Source: Deinococcales bacterium
GTDB lineage: Bacteria > Deinococcota > Deinococci > Deinococcales > JAAFIG01
Length of the DNA stretch: 36,313 nucleotides
Direction of reading: 5' to 3'
NCBI GenBank assembly: GCA_025359505.1
Contig: JANYHH010000011.1
Span: 1 to 36,313 of the forward strand
Part shown: in pieces, positions 15,598 to 24,843 of the stretch
How the letters are laid out: each line of letters opens with the position of its first letter
How positions within the stretch are numbered: position 1 is the stretch's first letter
Notes under the pieces: model-generated
What the model saw: the letters and a program-made list of their open reading frames with translations, nothing else
Database searches by the model: none
What the model was told of the DNA's origin: nothing
Position numbers and translations under genes: made by a program

Positions 15598-16548
15598 GTG
15601 ATTCTGGTGCATTGCGAACACGACGGTACGCGCCTGAGGAAATCGGCGCTCGAGATGCTGGGCGCGGCTCAAGCGCTGGGCGGTGAGATCACCGCGCTCG
15701 TCTTGGGCCGTGGCTCGAGTCAGGTCGCGGCGGAGGCGGCGAAGTACGCCAGCCAAGTGCTGATCGCCGAAGACGCATTGCTCGAGCCGTACAGCGCCCG
15801 CAACCACGCGCAGGCGATCGCTGACTTGGCCGTGCAAGCGGAAGCGAGCCTTGTGCTGACGAGCGGCTCGAGGGCTGGGCGCGAGGTCGCGCCGAGGGTT
15901 GCCGTGCGCCTCGACGCACCGTATTTGGAGGACGCCACGCAACTCGAGTTGATCGACGGCGGGCTGCGCGTCAAGCACTACGCGTATTTGGCCCGCGTGA
16001 CCGAAACGCTCGAGGCGATTGCGCCGCTCATCGTTGTCAGTGTCAAACCGAACACGCAAGCGGTCGCGCAGCCAAGCGCAAATCTCGGTGAGGTCTTCGA
16101 GGTCGAACTCGAGCTGACGCCAAGCCCTATTCAAGTCGTTGGGCGCACGCAGGAGAAGACCAGTCGCGTGGCACTGACCGAAGCCAGCCTCGTCGTGACC
16201 GGCGGGCGCGGCATGGGCAGCCCAGAGAATTTCAAGCTGATCGAGGATTTCGCTGACGTGCTCGGTGCGGGCGTTGGCGCAACCAGAGCGGCCGTGGACG
16301 CGGGCTGGCGTCCTTACGCCGAACAAGTCGGGCAGACCGGCAAAACCGTGCAACCCAACGCTTATTTTGCGATTGGTGTCAGCGGCGCGGTGCAGCACAT
16401 GAGCGGCATGGGTAAGTCTAAGCTGATCGTCGCGGTCAACAAGAACGCAGACGAGCCGATCATGAAAGTCGCGGACTACGCGATCATTGGAGATTTGAAC
16501 GCCGTGATGCCCGCGCTGATTGCCGCTGCTAAGAAACTCAAAGACTAG
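15598..16548 (+). CDS. etfA: Electron transfer flavoprotein subunit alpha
   Basis: 316 residues from the GTG at 15598, which follows the beta stop by one base and yields the usual [10 protein letters not shown] opening. The FAD-binding C-terminal domain is complete: [13 protein letters not shown] (201-212), [11 protein letters not shown] (227-237), QVGQTGKTV (243-251), and the family signature [15 protein letters not shown] (257-271). It holds the electron-carrying FAD of the heterodimer. The N-terminal domain has eight CTCGAG sites while the conserved FAD domain has none, as expected if the motif is tolerated where sequence constraint is weak. Confidence 0.95.
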   Translation: MILVHCEHDGTRLRKSALEMLGAAQALGGEITALVLGRGSSQVAAEAAKYASQVLIAEDALLEPYSARNHAQAIADLAVQAEASLVLTSGSRAGREVAPRVAVRLDAPYLEDATQLELIDGGLRVKHYAYLARVTETLEAIAPLIVVSVKPNTQAVAQPSANLGEVFEVELELTPSPIQVVGRTQEKTSRVALTEASLVVTGGRGMGSPENFKLIEDFADVLGAGVGATRAAVDAGWRPYAEQVGQTGKTVQPNAYFAIGVSGAVQHMSGMGKSKLIVAVNKNADEPIMKVADYAIIGDLNAVMPALIAAAKKLKD

Positions 16549-16640
16549 AAATCAGTTGGCAAAGGCGATGCCGCTCGAGCGATGGTTGCGAACAATCAAA
16601 ATTCGGCAGGCGCGTTTGACGAACCTCGAGCCAGTCCATG

Positions 16641-16674
16641 AGAAGCGGTTGACCAATGACGGTCAGCCGCTTCT
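16641..16674. terminator. Bidirectional terminator hairpin
   Basis: GAAGCGGTTGACC (16642-16654) pairs with GGTCAGCCGCTTC (16661-16673) with one G-U pair and a 6-nt loop. It lies between the convergent etfA and DHH genes. It lacks a strong T tract. Confidence 0.65.
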
Positions 16675-16689
16675 TCAACCTCGAGTCGC

Positions 16690-17682
16690 TTACAGTGCGC
16701 CGACTCTGGTCAACTCGAGTTGCGCCTGTTGGAGGAGCAGACGCTTGGCTTCCTCGAGATTGCCCTGCACGGTCGCGCCCGCTGCGGGCACGTGCCCGCC
16801 GCCACCCAAGGCGACCGCGATGTTCTGGGCGCTGACACTGGCTTTAGAGCGCATGGAGACCTTGACCTTATCGCCGTAATCTTTGTACAGCACGGCCAGC
16901 AGCGTGCCTTCGGCGCTGCGGAGGTGACTGACCAAGCTTTCGACTTCCTCCCACGTGCAGCCGACGCGCTCGAGGATCGCGTCGTTGACAAAAGCGCTGA
17001 TGACTTTGCCGCCCAGATCATAGGCAATCGTCGCGTAAACTTCACTTTGCAATTTGAACGAATTGCGGGTGGTGATGCCCAGCGCCTCGTTGATCGCCAC
17101 CATGCTCGCGCCGGCCTCGACCAGATCGGCGGCTGAGCGCAATACCTCGCCGTTGGCGTTGGAATTGCGAAAAAAGCCCGTGTCGGTGATGACACCCGTC
17201 AGCAGCGGCGCGGCGATCTCAGCGGTCAGCTTGACCCCGAGCGCCGCGATCAAGTCCTTGACCATGATCGCGGTCGCCGCTTTGTCCGGGCTGACGAGCG
17301 CGATTTCGCCGAAACGCGGGTTGGAACCGTGATGATCGATATTGATGATCGGAATGCCTGTTTGATCCATCGGCACGCCGATGACTCGCGTGACTTCAGC
17401 GCTGTCGAGCGCAACCAATAATGCCCCCTCGGGCAGCACCTCGAGACTCGAGGTCAGCTCACCGACTTGTGGCAGGTACTCGAGGTACTTGGGGGGCACA
17501 CCGACGGGCACGGCGTCAAGCCCGAGGCTTTGCAGGGCCCGCGTCAATCCGAGCACGCTGCCGAGCGCGTCGCCGTCAGGGTCTTCGTGCGCGGCAACGA
17601 TGATGCTGCCCGCGTGAGATTTGAGTCGCAGCGCGATCTGCGCGAGTTTGTCTGCATATTGTGGATCACTGGCGTTATTCAT
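16690..17682 (-). CDS. DHH-family phosphoesterase (NrnA-like nanoRNase/pAp phosphatase)
   Basis: 330 residues, normal for NrnA. The DHH domain has AAHEDPDGDALGS (31-42) with metal ligands H32, D36 and D38, ALDS with D93, and the name-giving DHH at 116-118 (INIDHHGSN). The DHHA1 domain ends with GGGGHVPAAGA (293-303), which grips the substrate. These enzymes degrade 2-5 nt RNA fragments and/or dephosphorylate pAp, in the cytosol. GGAGAA lies just before the ATG. It is convergent with etfA and separated from it by a hairpin. Confidence 0.9.
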   Translation of the reverse strand: MNNASDPQYADKLAQIALRLKSHAGSIIVAAHEDPDGDALGSVLGLTRALQSLGLDAVPVGVPPKYLEYLPQVGELTSSLEVLPEGALLVALDSAEVTRVIGVPMDQTGIPIINIDHHGSNPRFGEIALVSPDKAATAIMVKDLIAALGVKLTAEIAAPLLTGVITDTGFFRNSNANGEVLRSAADLVEAGASMVAINEALGITTRNSFKLQSEVYATIAYDLGGKVISAFVNDAILERVGCTWEEVESLVSHLRSAEGTLLAVLYKDYGDKVKVSMRSKASVSAQNIAVALGGGGHVPAAGATVQGNLEEAKRLLLQQAQLELTRVGAL

Positions 17683-17802
17683 CGTTCTCCTGCTCTGCGC
17701 TCACAGCCGCGACCCTCCCAGATCAGTGCTAAGCGCCGCTCATCATAGCAAAGCCGGGTGATCGGCAGATGCGCCCCACTAGACAGGTCAGCTACTCGCC
17801 CT

Positions 17803-18261
17803 TCACGGCAACCATTGCGCCTCGAGCGGTTCCAGCCCAATCCGCATTCGCTCCAAATTCACCCGAGTTGCGTCCTCGAGCGGGAAGAGTTCCCAATCCT
17901 CGCTGCCCGCTCGAGGGCGCGATTGCGTGCCGTAACGCTGTGGGCGCTGCTCGCGGATGCAGATTCGGTCGTGCAAGTAAGCCATGTAGTGCGTGTTTGA
18001 CTCGGATTCTGGCAGTCCCCGCAACAACCCGAGGCACGCCTTTTGAAACTCGAGGTCGGGCGAGTGCTGCGCGATCAGCCAAGCAGCTCCCGCACCGTCC
18101 TCGCCGACCTGATCCGGCCAACCTCGAGCCGCAATCTCAGCTTTGAGCCACGCCGTCGCCGCCGAATCGAACTCGAGCCACGCCGCGTAATCTTTGGAAT
18201 TCTGGCGCAGGTCTTGGTCGCGCCTGCGCCACTCGAGCAGGGTGTCGCGCAAGCTTGTCAT
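17803..18261 (-). CDS. DUF6624 family protein
   Basis: 152 residues. The central region GWPDQVGEDGAGAAWLIAQHSPDLEFQKACLGLL and the later HDRICIREQRPQRYGTQ match the recurring features of DUF6624: GWP, G..GA..AW.L.QH, DR and Q.YGTQ. Function is unknown; no signal peptide is seen. The ATG is 2 nt after the stop of the DUF3352-like gene and lacks a ribosome binding site, so translation is probably coupled to that gene. It is a small alpha-helical cytosolic protein by appearance. Family recognition is from memory of these motifs. Confidence 0.75.
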   Translation of the reverse strand: MTSLRDTLLEWRRRDQDLRQNSKDYAAWLEFDSAATAWLKAEIAARGWPDQVGEDGAGAAWLIAQHSPDLEFQKACLGLLRGLPESESNTHYMAYLHDRICIREQRPQRYGTQSRPRAGSEDWELFPLEDATRVNLERMRIGLEPLEAQWLP

Positions 18262-18263
18262 GC

Positions 18264-19976
18264 TTATTTATTCCACAGAAAGCCGCTTTTGCCGTAACTG
18301 AGTAATTTATTGCCGTCCACGCTCGAGTAGCCGTAGCTCGGCATCGTGCGTGACGCGTAGGATTCGTACCAATCGCCGTAGGCTTTCTGTAGGGCCGCTG
18401 GCACGTCTTTGGATGCGCCCGCGCCCAAAGCTTTGAGGATTTCCGTGATGTTCTGGTTGATTTCTTGGCGGGTCAGGCGCAGCGGCGCGATGAATTGCAC
18501 GCCTGTGACGTTTGCTGGAATCTCAAAGGCTGCGAAATACTCGTTTTCCAAAAGCGGCGCGGCTGTCAGGTAGCCGTCCAGCGCGTCGATGTCCACACCG
18601 ATGACGATGATGTCATTCTTATTGACGATCAGTAGGTTCTCGCGCAGTTCCTTTCCTTGCCTGTCTTTGCTCACGGTGCTCAGCATCAGCGCCTCGAAAC
18701 CGCCAATCTCGGTGCGCTCAATCGTCACCGTTCCGTCACCAGTTGCACCATCGCCTTTTGGTAATAAGCCTGTGAAGGCCGTCTCGAGGTCGTTCAAGAC
18801 CAGCGCACCGTCGAGCGTTTTGGCGTAGTAGGCCGTGCTGTTGCCGGGGTTGCCCAAGAATCCGAGGGCAGAAGTCGGCGACGCACCGAAGACCGTCGCA
18901 CTGAGGCTCGAGGCCAGCGCACCGCTGTCGATGCTGTTGGTCGTGACGATCCCCCACTCGTTACCGAGCCGAGTCTTCAGTTTATTGATGATCGCCATGC
19001 CCTCGCGCCGCTCAGCAGTGCTCAGGCCAGTTTCGTTGAACCAGCTCTGCGCGTACTCGAGCCAACCGCCTGTGTCCAGTCCGATCACGCTGGCGCTCGG
19101 CGCGGTCGCGGGCAGCTCATTTAGCAACTCGAGACTATCCGGCGTGTAGGTCAGCAGTTTCAGCAGCGCCGCGTCGCCACCCTTCGGGTTGAGCAAGGTG
19201 ACACCTCGAGTTTCCAAGCCGTCACTGACGATCTGAGCGCTGCTGCCCAACAGGTTGAGGGTTCGCAGCGCCGCCGCGTCGCGGGGCGTCAAGTCGCCAC
19301 TGCGCGAGTAAGCCTGCGCCAGCGCCGTAAAATTGATCATCTCTTTCAAAAACCCTTCGCCCGTGCTGGACATCACGCTGCGGTAGGCTGCGCCGTTGTT
19401 CAGCGTCGGCAAGGCTTGGCCGTTCAGGCGCTTCAAATACCCGCGCAGCAGGTCTTTATTGCTCGAGAGATACAGAATGTTGTTGCCAACGCCAACCGCG
19501 AAGCCACTGCTGAGCAAAGCGAGGTAATTGCCCTCGCGGAGTTTTTCTGAGCTTTGAGCAGTTTTGGTTGCCTCATTGAAGGATTTAGCGAGGGCATTGA
19601 CGACGAAGTTTTTGGGAGTGAATCGCACCGCGATCAAGTACTCGACAGAATTCCCGACGCCGTAACCAGCGGCCGCGACATCGCGGATCGAAGCCACGAG
19701 CGTGCGTGCGGCCGCAGTGCTCAGTGCAGGCGGCAGGTCTAACTCGGCGCTGAATTCCGATTTGATCGCCTCGTCAAACAAGATCCCCAAAAACCGCTGG
19801 GTGTCCTCGCCGAACGAACCAGTCTGCCCAATCGATTCCTGCAAGTCCTTGGCTTCGATCACCGCCAGTGGCAGGTCTGGGAAGTAACGCGTCAGCGGCG
19901 TGGCCGCCAGCGCGTTTCCAACGAAGAGGCTCGAGGCACAGGCGAGGACTGCAAGCAATTTGGCTTTACTCATCAC
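18264..19976 (-). CDS. Exported DUF3352-like protein
   Basis: 570 residues with a signal peptide (AVLACASSLFVGNALA). The mature part starts LTRYFPDLPLAVIEAKDL and includes the patterns of DUF3352 proteins: 'fP.d' followed by a beta strand, GNYLALLSSGFAVGVGNNILYLSSNKDLL, and a later LIVNKNDIIVIGVDIDALDGYL repeat of the same unit. It should sit in the periplasm or on the surface. Function is unknown. The GTG at 19976 (or the ATG right after) has a TACGCT box 6 nt upstream and no ribosome binding site. It is followed at 2 nt by the DUF6624 gene. Confidence 0.65.
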   Translation of the reverse strand: MMSKAKLLAVLACASSLFVGNALAATPLTRYFPDLPLAVIEAKDLQESIGQTGSFGEDTQRFLGILFDEAIKSEFSAELDLPPALSTAAARTLVASIRDVAAAGYGVGNSVEYLIAVRFTPKNFVVNALAKSFNEATKTAQSSEKLREGNYLALLSSGFAVGVGNNILYLSSNKDLLRGYLKRLNGQALPTLNNGAAYRSVMSSTGEGFLKEMINFTALAQAYSRSGDLTPRDAAALRTLNLLGSSAQIVSDGLETRGVTLLNPKGGDAALLKLLTYTPDSLELLNELPATAPSASVIGLDTGGWLEYAQSWFNETGLSTAERREGMAIINKLKTRLGNEWGIVTTNSIDSGALASSLSATVFGASPTSALGFLGNPGNSTAYYAKTLDGALVLNDLETAFTGLLPKGDGATGDGTVTIERTEIGGFEALMLSTVSKDRQGKELRENLLIVNKNDIIVIGVDIDALDGYLTAAPLLENEYFAAFEIPANVTGVQFIAPLRLTRQEINQNITEILKALGAGASKDVPAALQKAYGDWYESYASRTMPSYGYSSVDGNKLLSYGKSGFLWNK

Positions 19977-19982
19977 GGCTTG

Positions 19983-19988
19983 AGCGTA
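19983..19988 (-). promoter_or_regulatory. -10 box (TACGCT) for the DUF3352-like gene
   Basis: On the minus strand TACGCT ends 6 nt before the GTG start, which would make the G of GTG the first transcribed base. Confidence 0.45.
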
Positions 19989-20076
19989 GCACTGATTGAT
20001 CGACGAGCCTCAGGCGGAATGTCTATTTGATGAGACTCGAGCAGCGAGTCCTCAGCCATACACGAGTCAACGCCGC

Positions 20077-21249
20077 TCAGCGAATGAGCCGCTCGAGTCG
20101 TGTGGCGGCCGCTTGTAATGTTTCCATGCGTTTGCAAAACGCGAAGCGCAGCGCGGGCAACGCGAGATGACGCGTTTCAGGATCGTGAAACAGCGGTACG
20201 GGCATCGCGGCCACACCGATCTCGGTCACGAGAAAGCGTGAAAACTCCAGCACATCGCGGGTCAGCGCGTCGCAGCTCGCGATGATGAAATACCCGCCCT
20301 GCGGCTCGAGCACCTTAAAGCCCACGCGCTCAAGGACGGGGACGAAGTAGTCTCTGGCTGTTTTAAACTGTGCGTTGAGACTGGCATAGTAGCCGTTGGT
20401 TTGAGCCAGCTCCAAAGCGACTGCGACGGCTTCCTGCACGGGGACGGTCGCGCAGAACGGAACCCATTGATGAGCTGCCCTGAGCGCCGCGCTAAACCCT
20501 GACGGCGCGACCGTCCAACCGATGCGCCAGCCGGTGACACTGAAAATCTTGCCCGCACTGCCGATGGTGACAGTGCGCTCGCGCATCAACGGCAGACTGG
20601 CGATGCTGATGTGCGGGGCTTCAAAGCTCAGGCGGTCGTACACCTCGTCGGCGATCACCCACAGGTCAAACTCGAGTGCGAGCGCGGCGATTTCCTCGAG
20701 TTCAGCTTGCGTGAAAACCTTACCCGTCGGATTGTGCGGCGTGTTAAGGATGATCGCACAGGTTCGCGCCGTGATCGCAGCCCTGAGCTTGTCAAAATCC
20801 AGCACCCAGCGCCCATCCACGACCTCGAGCGCAATTGGTACGGGCACACCGTCGCACAAGCGCACCTGCGGCGAGTACGAATCAAAGCGCGGCTCCAAAA
20901 TAATCACTTCGTCCCCGGCACTGACGATGGTTTGCAGCGCCGCGTGCAACGCCTGCGTCGCGCCAATCGTCACCGTTACTTCCTCCACCGCGTCCGGCAG
21001 GTAGCCCAGATTCGGCTCGAGGGTCATCGCAATCGCGTGTTGCAAACGCGGCCAGCCTCTGGGCGATGCGTATTGTTGCCAGCCCGTCGTGAAGGCGTCT
21101 CGAGCGGCTTGCAAGACGAACTCTGGCGCTGGAAAGTCTGGGAAACCTTGTCCCAGATTGACCGCGCCGTGCTGTTGAGCCAGCACCGTCATCGCAGAGA
21201 AGGCGTTCGGGGCGAGATCAGTTACTCGAGGGGCGAGGGGGCGCGGCAT
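20077..21249 (-). CDS. Class I/II PLP aminotransferase (kynurenine/methionine aminotransferase-like)
   Basis: 390 residues. The fold-type I motifs are in order: NLGQGFPDFPAP (31-42), YASPRGWPRLQ (60-70), ILNTPHNPTGKVF with N173 (167-179), ADEVYDRL with D201 and Y204, and GSAGKIFSVTGWRIGW with PLP-binding K234. LRFAFCK near the C-terminus carries the substrate-carboxylate arginine. The NLGQGFPDF opening and SAGKIFSVTGW are typical of the kynurenine/methionine/glutamine-transaminase branch rather than aspartate aminotransferase, so transamination of methionine or aromatic amino acids is likely. A TATTGT box lies 9 nt before the ATG. A possible small gene runs the other way from the same region. 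Confidence 0.93.
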   Translation of the reverse strand: MPRPLAPRVTDLAPNAFSAMTVLAQQHGAVNLGQGFPDFPAPEFVLQAARDAFTTGWQQYASPRGWPRLQHAIAMTLEPNLGYLPDAVEEVTVTIGATQALHAALQTIVSAGDEVIILEPRFDSYSPQVRLCDGVPVPIALEVVDGRWVLDFDKLRAAITARTCAIILNTPHNPTGKVFTQAELEEIAALALEFDLWVIADEVYDRLSFEAPHISIASLPLMRERTVTIGSAGKIFSVTGWRIGWTVAPSGFSAALRAAHQWVPFCATVPVQEAVAVALELAQTNGYYASLNAQFKTARDYFVPVLERVGFKVLEPQGGYFIIASCDALTRDVLEFSRFLVTEIGVAAMPVPLFHDPETRHLALPALRFAFCKRMETLQAAATRLERLIR

Positions 21250-21258
21250 GGATGACCC

Positions 21259-21264
21259 ACAATA
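21259..21264 (-). promoter_or_regulatory. -10 box (TATTGT) for the aminotransferase
   Basis: On the minus strand TATTGT ends 9 nt before the ATG; no ribosome binding site is present. TACTGT at 21272-21277 on the plus strand may serve the divergent small gene. Confidence 0.4.
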
Positions 21265-21299
21265 CTGGGTTTACTGTAAAGCCATTGCAGCGTCGCTCA

Positions 21300-21575
21300 A
21301 TGGCTGAGGATTTCCATGTCGCACTGGCTTTGAGCGAACAGCGCGACTTCAACTTCTTCGATCCGCAAACCTCATACGTTCTGGACGGCTGGGTCACGAA
21401 CCTTTACCTCGATCCGCCAGACGCCAAAGCCATGCAGCTCGAGGTGCTGGGCGTATACCTGAAGTATTTGCAGCGTCGCGGGGCGCAGCGCTATATGGCC
21501 CGCGTCAGTTTCGCCGCGCTGCGATGCACGATCGCGCCGTTCTCAGACCGCGATTTGACGCAATTCTCGAGCTGA
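21300..21575 (+). CDS. Possible small protein of unknown function
   Basis: 91 residues if started at ATG 21300. The sequence (FNFFDPQTSYVLDGWVTNLYLDPPD, then LGVYLKYLQRRGAQRYMARVSF) reads like a real soluble protein and its reading frame is the only sensible one in this gap. No family is recognised. In-frame alternatives are TTG 21285, which has a TACTGT box 7 nt upstream, and ATG 21252. It runs divergently from the aminotransferase and ends 27 nt before the convergent lipoprotein gene. Two CTCGAG sites are inside. Confidence 0.4.
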   Translation: MAEDFHVALALSEQRDFNFFDPQTSYVLDGWVTNLYLDPPDAKAMQLEVLGVYLKYLQRRGAQRYMARVSFAALRCTIAPFSDRDLTQFSS

Positions 21576-21601
21576 GATTCTGTTTGCACGGGTCGCTCGA
21601 G

Positions 21602-22456
21602 TTACGGCAGCGCAGCGGCGAAAATCTGAAAACTCGCGCCAACTTTGCGGTGAAAATACAGCAAGCGTTCGTCGGCACTGAGCGCCGGGCCCTCGACGAA
21701 CTCGCCCAGTCCTTCAACGCGCACAGCCGCGCTAAATGGCTGGCTAGCGGTATCGCGCTGCGCCCGCCAGATTTGCGGCAACCCGCTCAGCGACTCGAGC
21801 CGCGTGAACCACAGCGTCAACTGATCTTTGGAGAGCGCTGGCGCGTATTGCAGTGCGCCGATGTTGACGGCTGCCAACAATGCGGCGCTGTTTTTGAGGC
21901 GCACGAACTCCGAGCCGTTCCAAGCCGCCATCACCAGTTCAGCCGCTTCGGGGAGTTGGCTGATCGGGTTGAAGCGGCTGTCCACGAAGGTCATCAAACG
22001 CCCCGATGCGTCGATGTCCACATCGAAATTGACGATCCCCGGCTCTGAGCGGCAAATCGACTTGACCAGCTTGACTGCACTGACTTGCCCAGCATTGAAA
22101 CGCGCTTGGTAAACAGTACAGGCGGTTTGGGCGTAGCTGCGGGTCGAAACGAAATACAAATTTTGGGCGCTGTCCATCGTCGCCGTACCCTCGAGCGCGG
22201 GCCCGTTGATCTCGACCAACGGGCCGATGAACTTGTAGTGAAAATCGTCCTCGCGCTCTGCGTAAAACAAATCCGTGTTGACGCTCGGGTCGTTGGAATT
22301 ATTGAACAGTAGATAACGCCCGTCGCGGCTGACGAACGGTTCCATCGCTATGCCCGCGTACCCAGCAATCTCGACCGTGCTCACGCGAGGAGTCGATTGC
22401 ACCACAGCACACGCGGCAACAGCGCAGACGATCAACACGAGCAAGATAAATTTCAC
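21602..22456 (-). CDS. Lipoprotein with TolB/PD40-like beta-propeller repeats
   Basis: 284 residues from the GTG at 22456. A short signal (MKFILLVLIVCAVAAC) ends in a lipobox-like VAAC, so the protein is likely lipid-anchored at the cysteine. The body has repeated units of the PD40/WD40-like kind: EPFVSRDGRYLLFNNSND, GTATMDSAQNLYFVSTRS, YAPALSKDQLTLWFTRLE and GPALSADERLLYFHRKV, about one per 50-60 residues, as in TolB-like propellers. A role in the envelope, perhaps binding protein or sugar, is inferred from the fold only. A TTG two codons upstream is an alternative start. Confidence 0.65.
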   Translation of the reverse strand: MKFILLVLIVCAVAACAVVQSTPRVSTVEIAGYAGIAMEPFVSRDGRYLLFNNSNDPSVNTDLFYAEREDDFHYKFIGPLVEINGPALEGTATMDSAQNLYFVSTRSYAQTACTVYQARFNAGQVSAVKLVKSICRSEPGIVNFDVDIDASGRLMTFVDSRFNPISQLPEAAELVMAAWNGSEFVRLKNSAALLAAVNIGALQYAPALSKDQLTLWFTRLESLSGLPQIWRAQRDTASQPFSAAVRVEGLGEFVEGPALSADERLLYFHRKVGASFQIFAAALP

Positions 22457-22660
22457 TTCCAACTCAGCGTATCAGATATTCGGCTTGGTGCTTTTGATAA
22501 CTCGAGTCTAAAAAATTATTGGATGTATAGACAAAGACCCCTATGGGTTTTTTGCCACTTACCTCGCTCATCACACAGCTTGCATCTCAACAAACGTAAA
22601 AAGCCTCGAGCCTTGCAAGCCGAACTCGATGGTCTTGAACTTCAGTCCTGACAAAAACTC

Positions 22661-22718
22661 GCTCTGTGTCAGCCCCCGCTGACGCACGGCATGACACAGA
22701 GCATGAGTGTCGTATAAG
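22661..22718 (+). promoter_or_regulatory. Promoter and inverted repeat upstream of the peptide transporter
   Basis: GCTCTGTGTCA (22661-22671) and TGACACAGAGC (22692-22702) are a perfect 11-bp inverted repeat with a 20-bp centre, which itself contains TCAGC..GCTGA. The right arm overlaps a candidate -35 ATGACA (22691-22696), placed 16 bp before TATAAG (22713-22718). The repeat is well placed to bind a repressor or to fold as an RNA/DNA hairpin. The rest of the 296-bp gap (22457-22752) shows no gene. Confidence 0.5.
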
Positions 22719-22752
22719 CTATGGCTCGAGCCGAAAACTCACAAGGGGGCAT

Positions 22753-24513
22753 ATGAATCGACGCATGTTGGCAGTGGGTTTATTGGCGCTGGTGGCAACG
22801 AGTACCGCATGGGCAGCCGATCCGAAAGGTGAGCCGCGCCTGACCGCGACGCCGAAACTTGGGCTGCAAGCCGGAAAATACGGCGGCAGCTACACGCTGT
22901 CCCTACCAGCCGCGCCGGGCAGCTTCAATTACTACGGCATCACCGACAACAACGCCTACGCAGTGATCGGCAACGCCTTCGAGGGCTTGGTCGAGTACAA
23001 CCTCGAGACCTACAAGATGGAACCGAACCTCGCGCAGTCGTGGACGGTCTCTGAAGACGGCAAAACCTACACTTTCAAGCTGCGCCGAGGCGTCAAGTGG
23101 CACGACGGCGAAGATTTCAACGCCGACGACGTGGTGTTCACGTTCTCCAACATCATCCTCAACCCAGAGGCTCGAGGCAACAGCGCGGCCGGCTTCCCGC
23201 CGAACACCAAATTTGAAAAAGTCGACGACTACACCGTCAAAATGGTGATGCCGACGACCTCCGGCGCGATTTTGCAGCAACTGCGCGTATTCATTATGCC
23301 CAAACACAAACTGCTGAAATTCACCGTCGAGGGCGGCGCGAAAGCAGCCGACATCAACACCGCGTGGGGCACGGGCAGCAACCTCGCCGATATCGTCGGC
23401 ACGGGGCCGTTCAAGTTCACCAGTTACACACCGGATCAGAAACTGGTGATGAGTAAAAACACGAATTACTGGAAGTCGGACTCGTTCGGCAACAAACTGC
23501 CGTATGTTGATCGCCTCGAGTACCTGATTATCAAGGACACCAACGCCGCCATCGCGCAGCTTAAAGCCGGCACATTGGACGCGCTGAACATCTCTGGCGC
23601 ACAGTTTCCAGAGCTGAAAGCCGCCGAGGTCGCCGGAGCACCCTTCAAAGTCATTCGCGCCGCAGCATTATTCGGCAGCCCACCGCATCTGTCGTTCAAC
23701 TTTGACGCCAAAGACGCTGACCTAGCCAGACTTTTTAGCAACGACAAATTCAGGCAAGCCGTGCAGCCAGCCGTCAACCGCAAGCGCATCATCGACGACA
23801 TCTTCAATGGTTTGGCGCAACTGCCCGGTACACCCGTCGCGCCGATCTCGAGCTGGTACTTTGACACCACCAAGTATCTGGGGGAGTATGACCTCAAGGC
23901 CGCAAACTCGGCGCTCGATTCGCTGGGCATCAAAGACACCGACGGCGACGGCGTGCGGAACTTCGCGGGCGGACGCAACATCGAGTTCTCCTTGATCGCC
24001 CCGAACGACAACGCGTTCTTTCCGGGCCAACTGATCGCGCCCGTGATCCAAGCCGACCTAAAATCGATTGGCTTGAAAGCCAACCTGCAAATCCTCAGCA
24101 CCAGCGCGACGTTCGCCAAGGCCAATGCGGGCGACTTCGAAGCCGCGATTTACGGTTTCGGCAATCAACCCGATCCGCAGCTTAGGAAAGCCATCTGGCA
24201 ACCCGGCGGCGACCTGTACTACTGGCACTCCTCCTTGCGCCCGAAGCCGGGACAGCCGATCAACACCAAGAACATGAAAAGCTGGGAGCGGCGGATTTAC
24301 GACATCTTCGAGGAAGCCTCAAAAATCACCGATCAGGGCAAACGTGGAGCGCTGTACGACGAGTGGCAACTGCTGAACGCCAAGTACCTGCCCGTCATCA
24401 TGATCGCCAAACCCGCCAACATCGCAGCCGTCAGCAATAAAATCGGCAATTTCGTTTACAACCTCGGGCCGATCCCGTCTTACGTCACCAACCACATCAT
24501 CTTCAACAAGTAA
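22753..24513 (+). CDS. Peptide/solute ABC transporter substrate-binding protein (SBP_bac_5)
   Basis: 586 residues from ATG 22753; AGGGGG lies 6 nt before it and a clean signal peptide (RRMLAVGLLALVATSTAWA) follows. The mature protein has the family-5 solute-binding features: NAFEGLVEYNLETYKMEPNLAQSW, GKTYTFKLRRGVKWHDGEDFNADDVVFTF, VGTGPFKFTSY and the late GALYDEWQLLNAKYLPVIMI. It captures oligopeptides or similar solutes outside the membrane and feeds the two permeases encoded next. No lipobox is seen. CTCGAG is sparse (four sites in 1.76 kb), though Leu-Glu dipeptides are also few. Confidence 0.95.
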   Translation: MNRRMLAVGLLALVATSTAWAADPKGEPRLTATPKLGLQAGKYGGSYTLSLPAAPGSFNYYGITDNNAYAVIGNAFEGLVEYNLETYKMEPNLAQSWTVSEDGKTYTFKLRRGVKWHDGEDFNADDVVFTFSNIILNPEARGNSAAGFPPNTKFEKVDDYTVKMVMPTTSGAILQQLRVFIMPKHKLLKFTVEGGAKAADINTAWGTGSNLADIVGTGPFKFTSYTPDQKLVMSKNTNYWKSDSFGNKLPYVDRLEYLIIKDTNAAIAQLKAGTLDALNISGAQFPELKAAEVAGAPFKVIRAAALFGSPPHLSFNFDAKDADLARLFSNDKFRQAVQPAVNRKRIIDDIFNGLAQLPGTPVAPISSWYFDTTKYLGEYDLKAANSALDSLGIKDTDGDGVRNFAGGRNIEFSLIAPNDNAFFPGQLIAPVIQADLKSIGLKANLQILSTSATFAKANAGDFEAAIYGFGNQPDPQLRKAIWQPGGDLYYWHSSLRPKPGQPINTKNMKSWERRIYDIFEEASKITDQGKRGALYDEWQLLNAKYLPVIMIAKPANIAAVSNKIGNFVYNLGPIPSYVTNHIIFNK

Positions 24514-24843
24514 CGATCCGTCCAGCGGGGTCTCGAGGCACAGGGTCTCGAGGCTCCGTTGTTCGTTTACCCAGTCTCGTCCCATGCCTCGAGCGAACCA
24601 AATCGCACAGCGAGTGGGGCGAACCATTCAGTCATCGTCTCGAGAACAGTCTCAGGGTGAACCAGTTCAGCACGCAAAATCGCGTTCTTAACTCTGATTT
24701 ACGAGAAAATTCTTGCAACACACAATCATTTCAAAAAGTTTCAGATGATGCTCGAGCGCGGTGACGCAACGATAACCAGACTTCATCATGACTCGAGCCG
24801 CACCGCTTCTGACTTGCGGTATGCTCGTTGCCAACACAAACCC
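24514..24843. other. 330-bp gap within the transporter operon
   Basis: No credible gene. It contains six CTCGAG sites and a relatively AT-rich stretch at 24670-24745. TATGCT near 24820 could be a -10 box for the first permease, which has no ribosome binding site. I see no strong terminator. Confidence 0.4.

Noticed and set aside
21524..22048. Plus-strand open frame of 174 codons
   Set aside because: It overlaps the lipoprotein gene in antisense; the lipoprotein has a signal peptide and propeller repeats.
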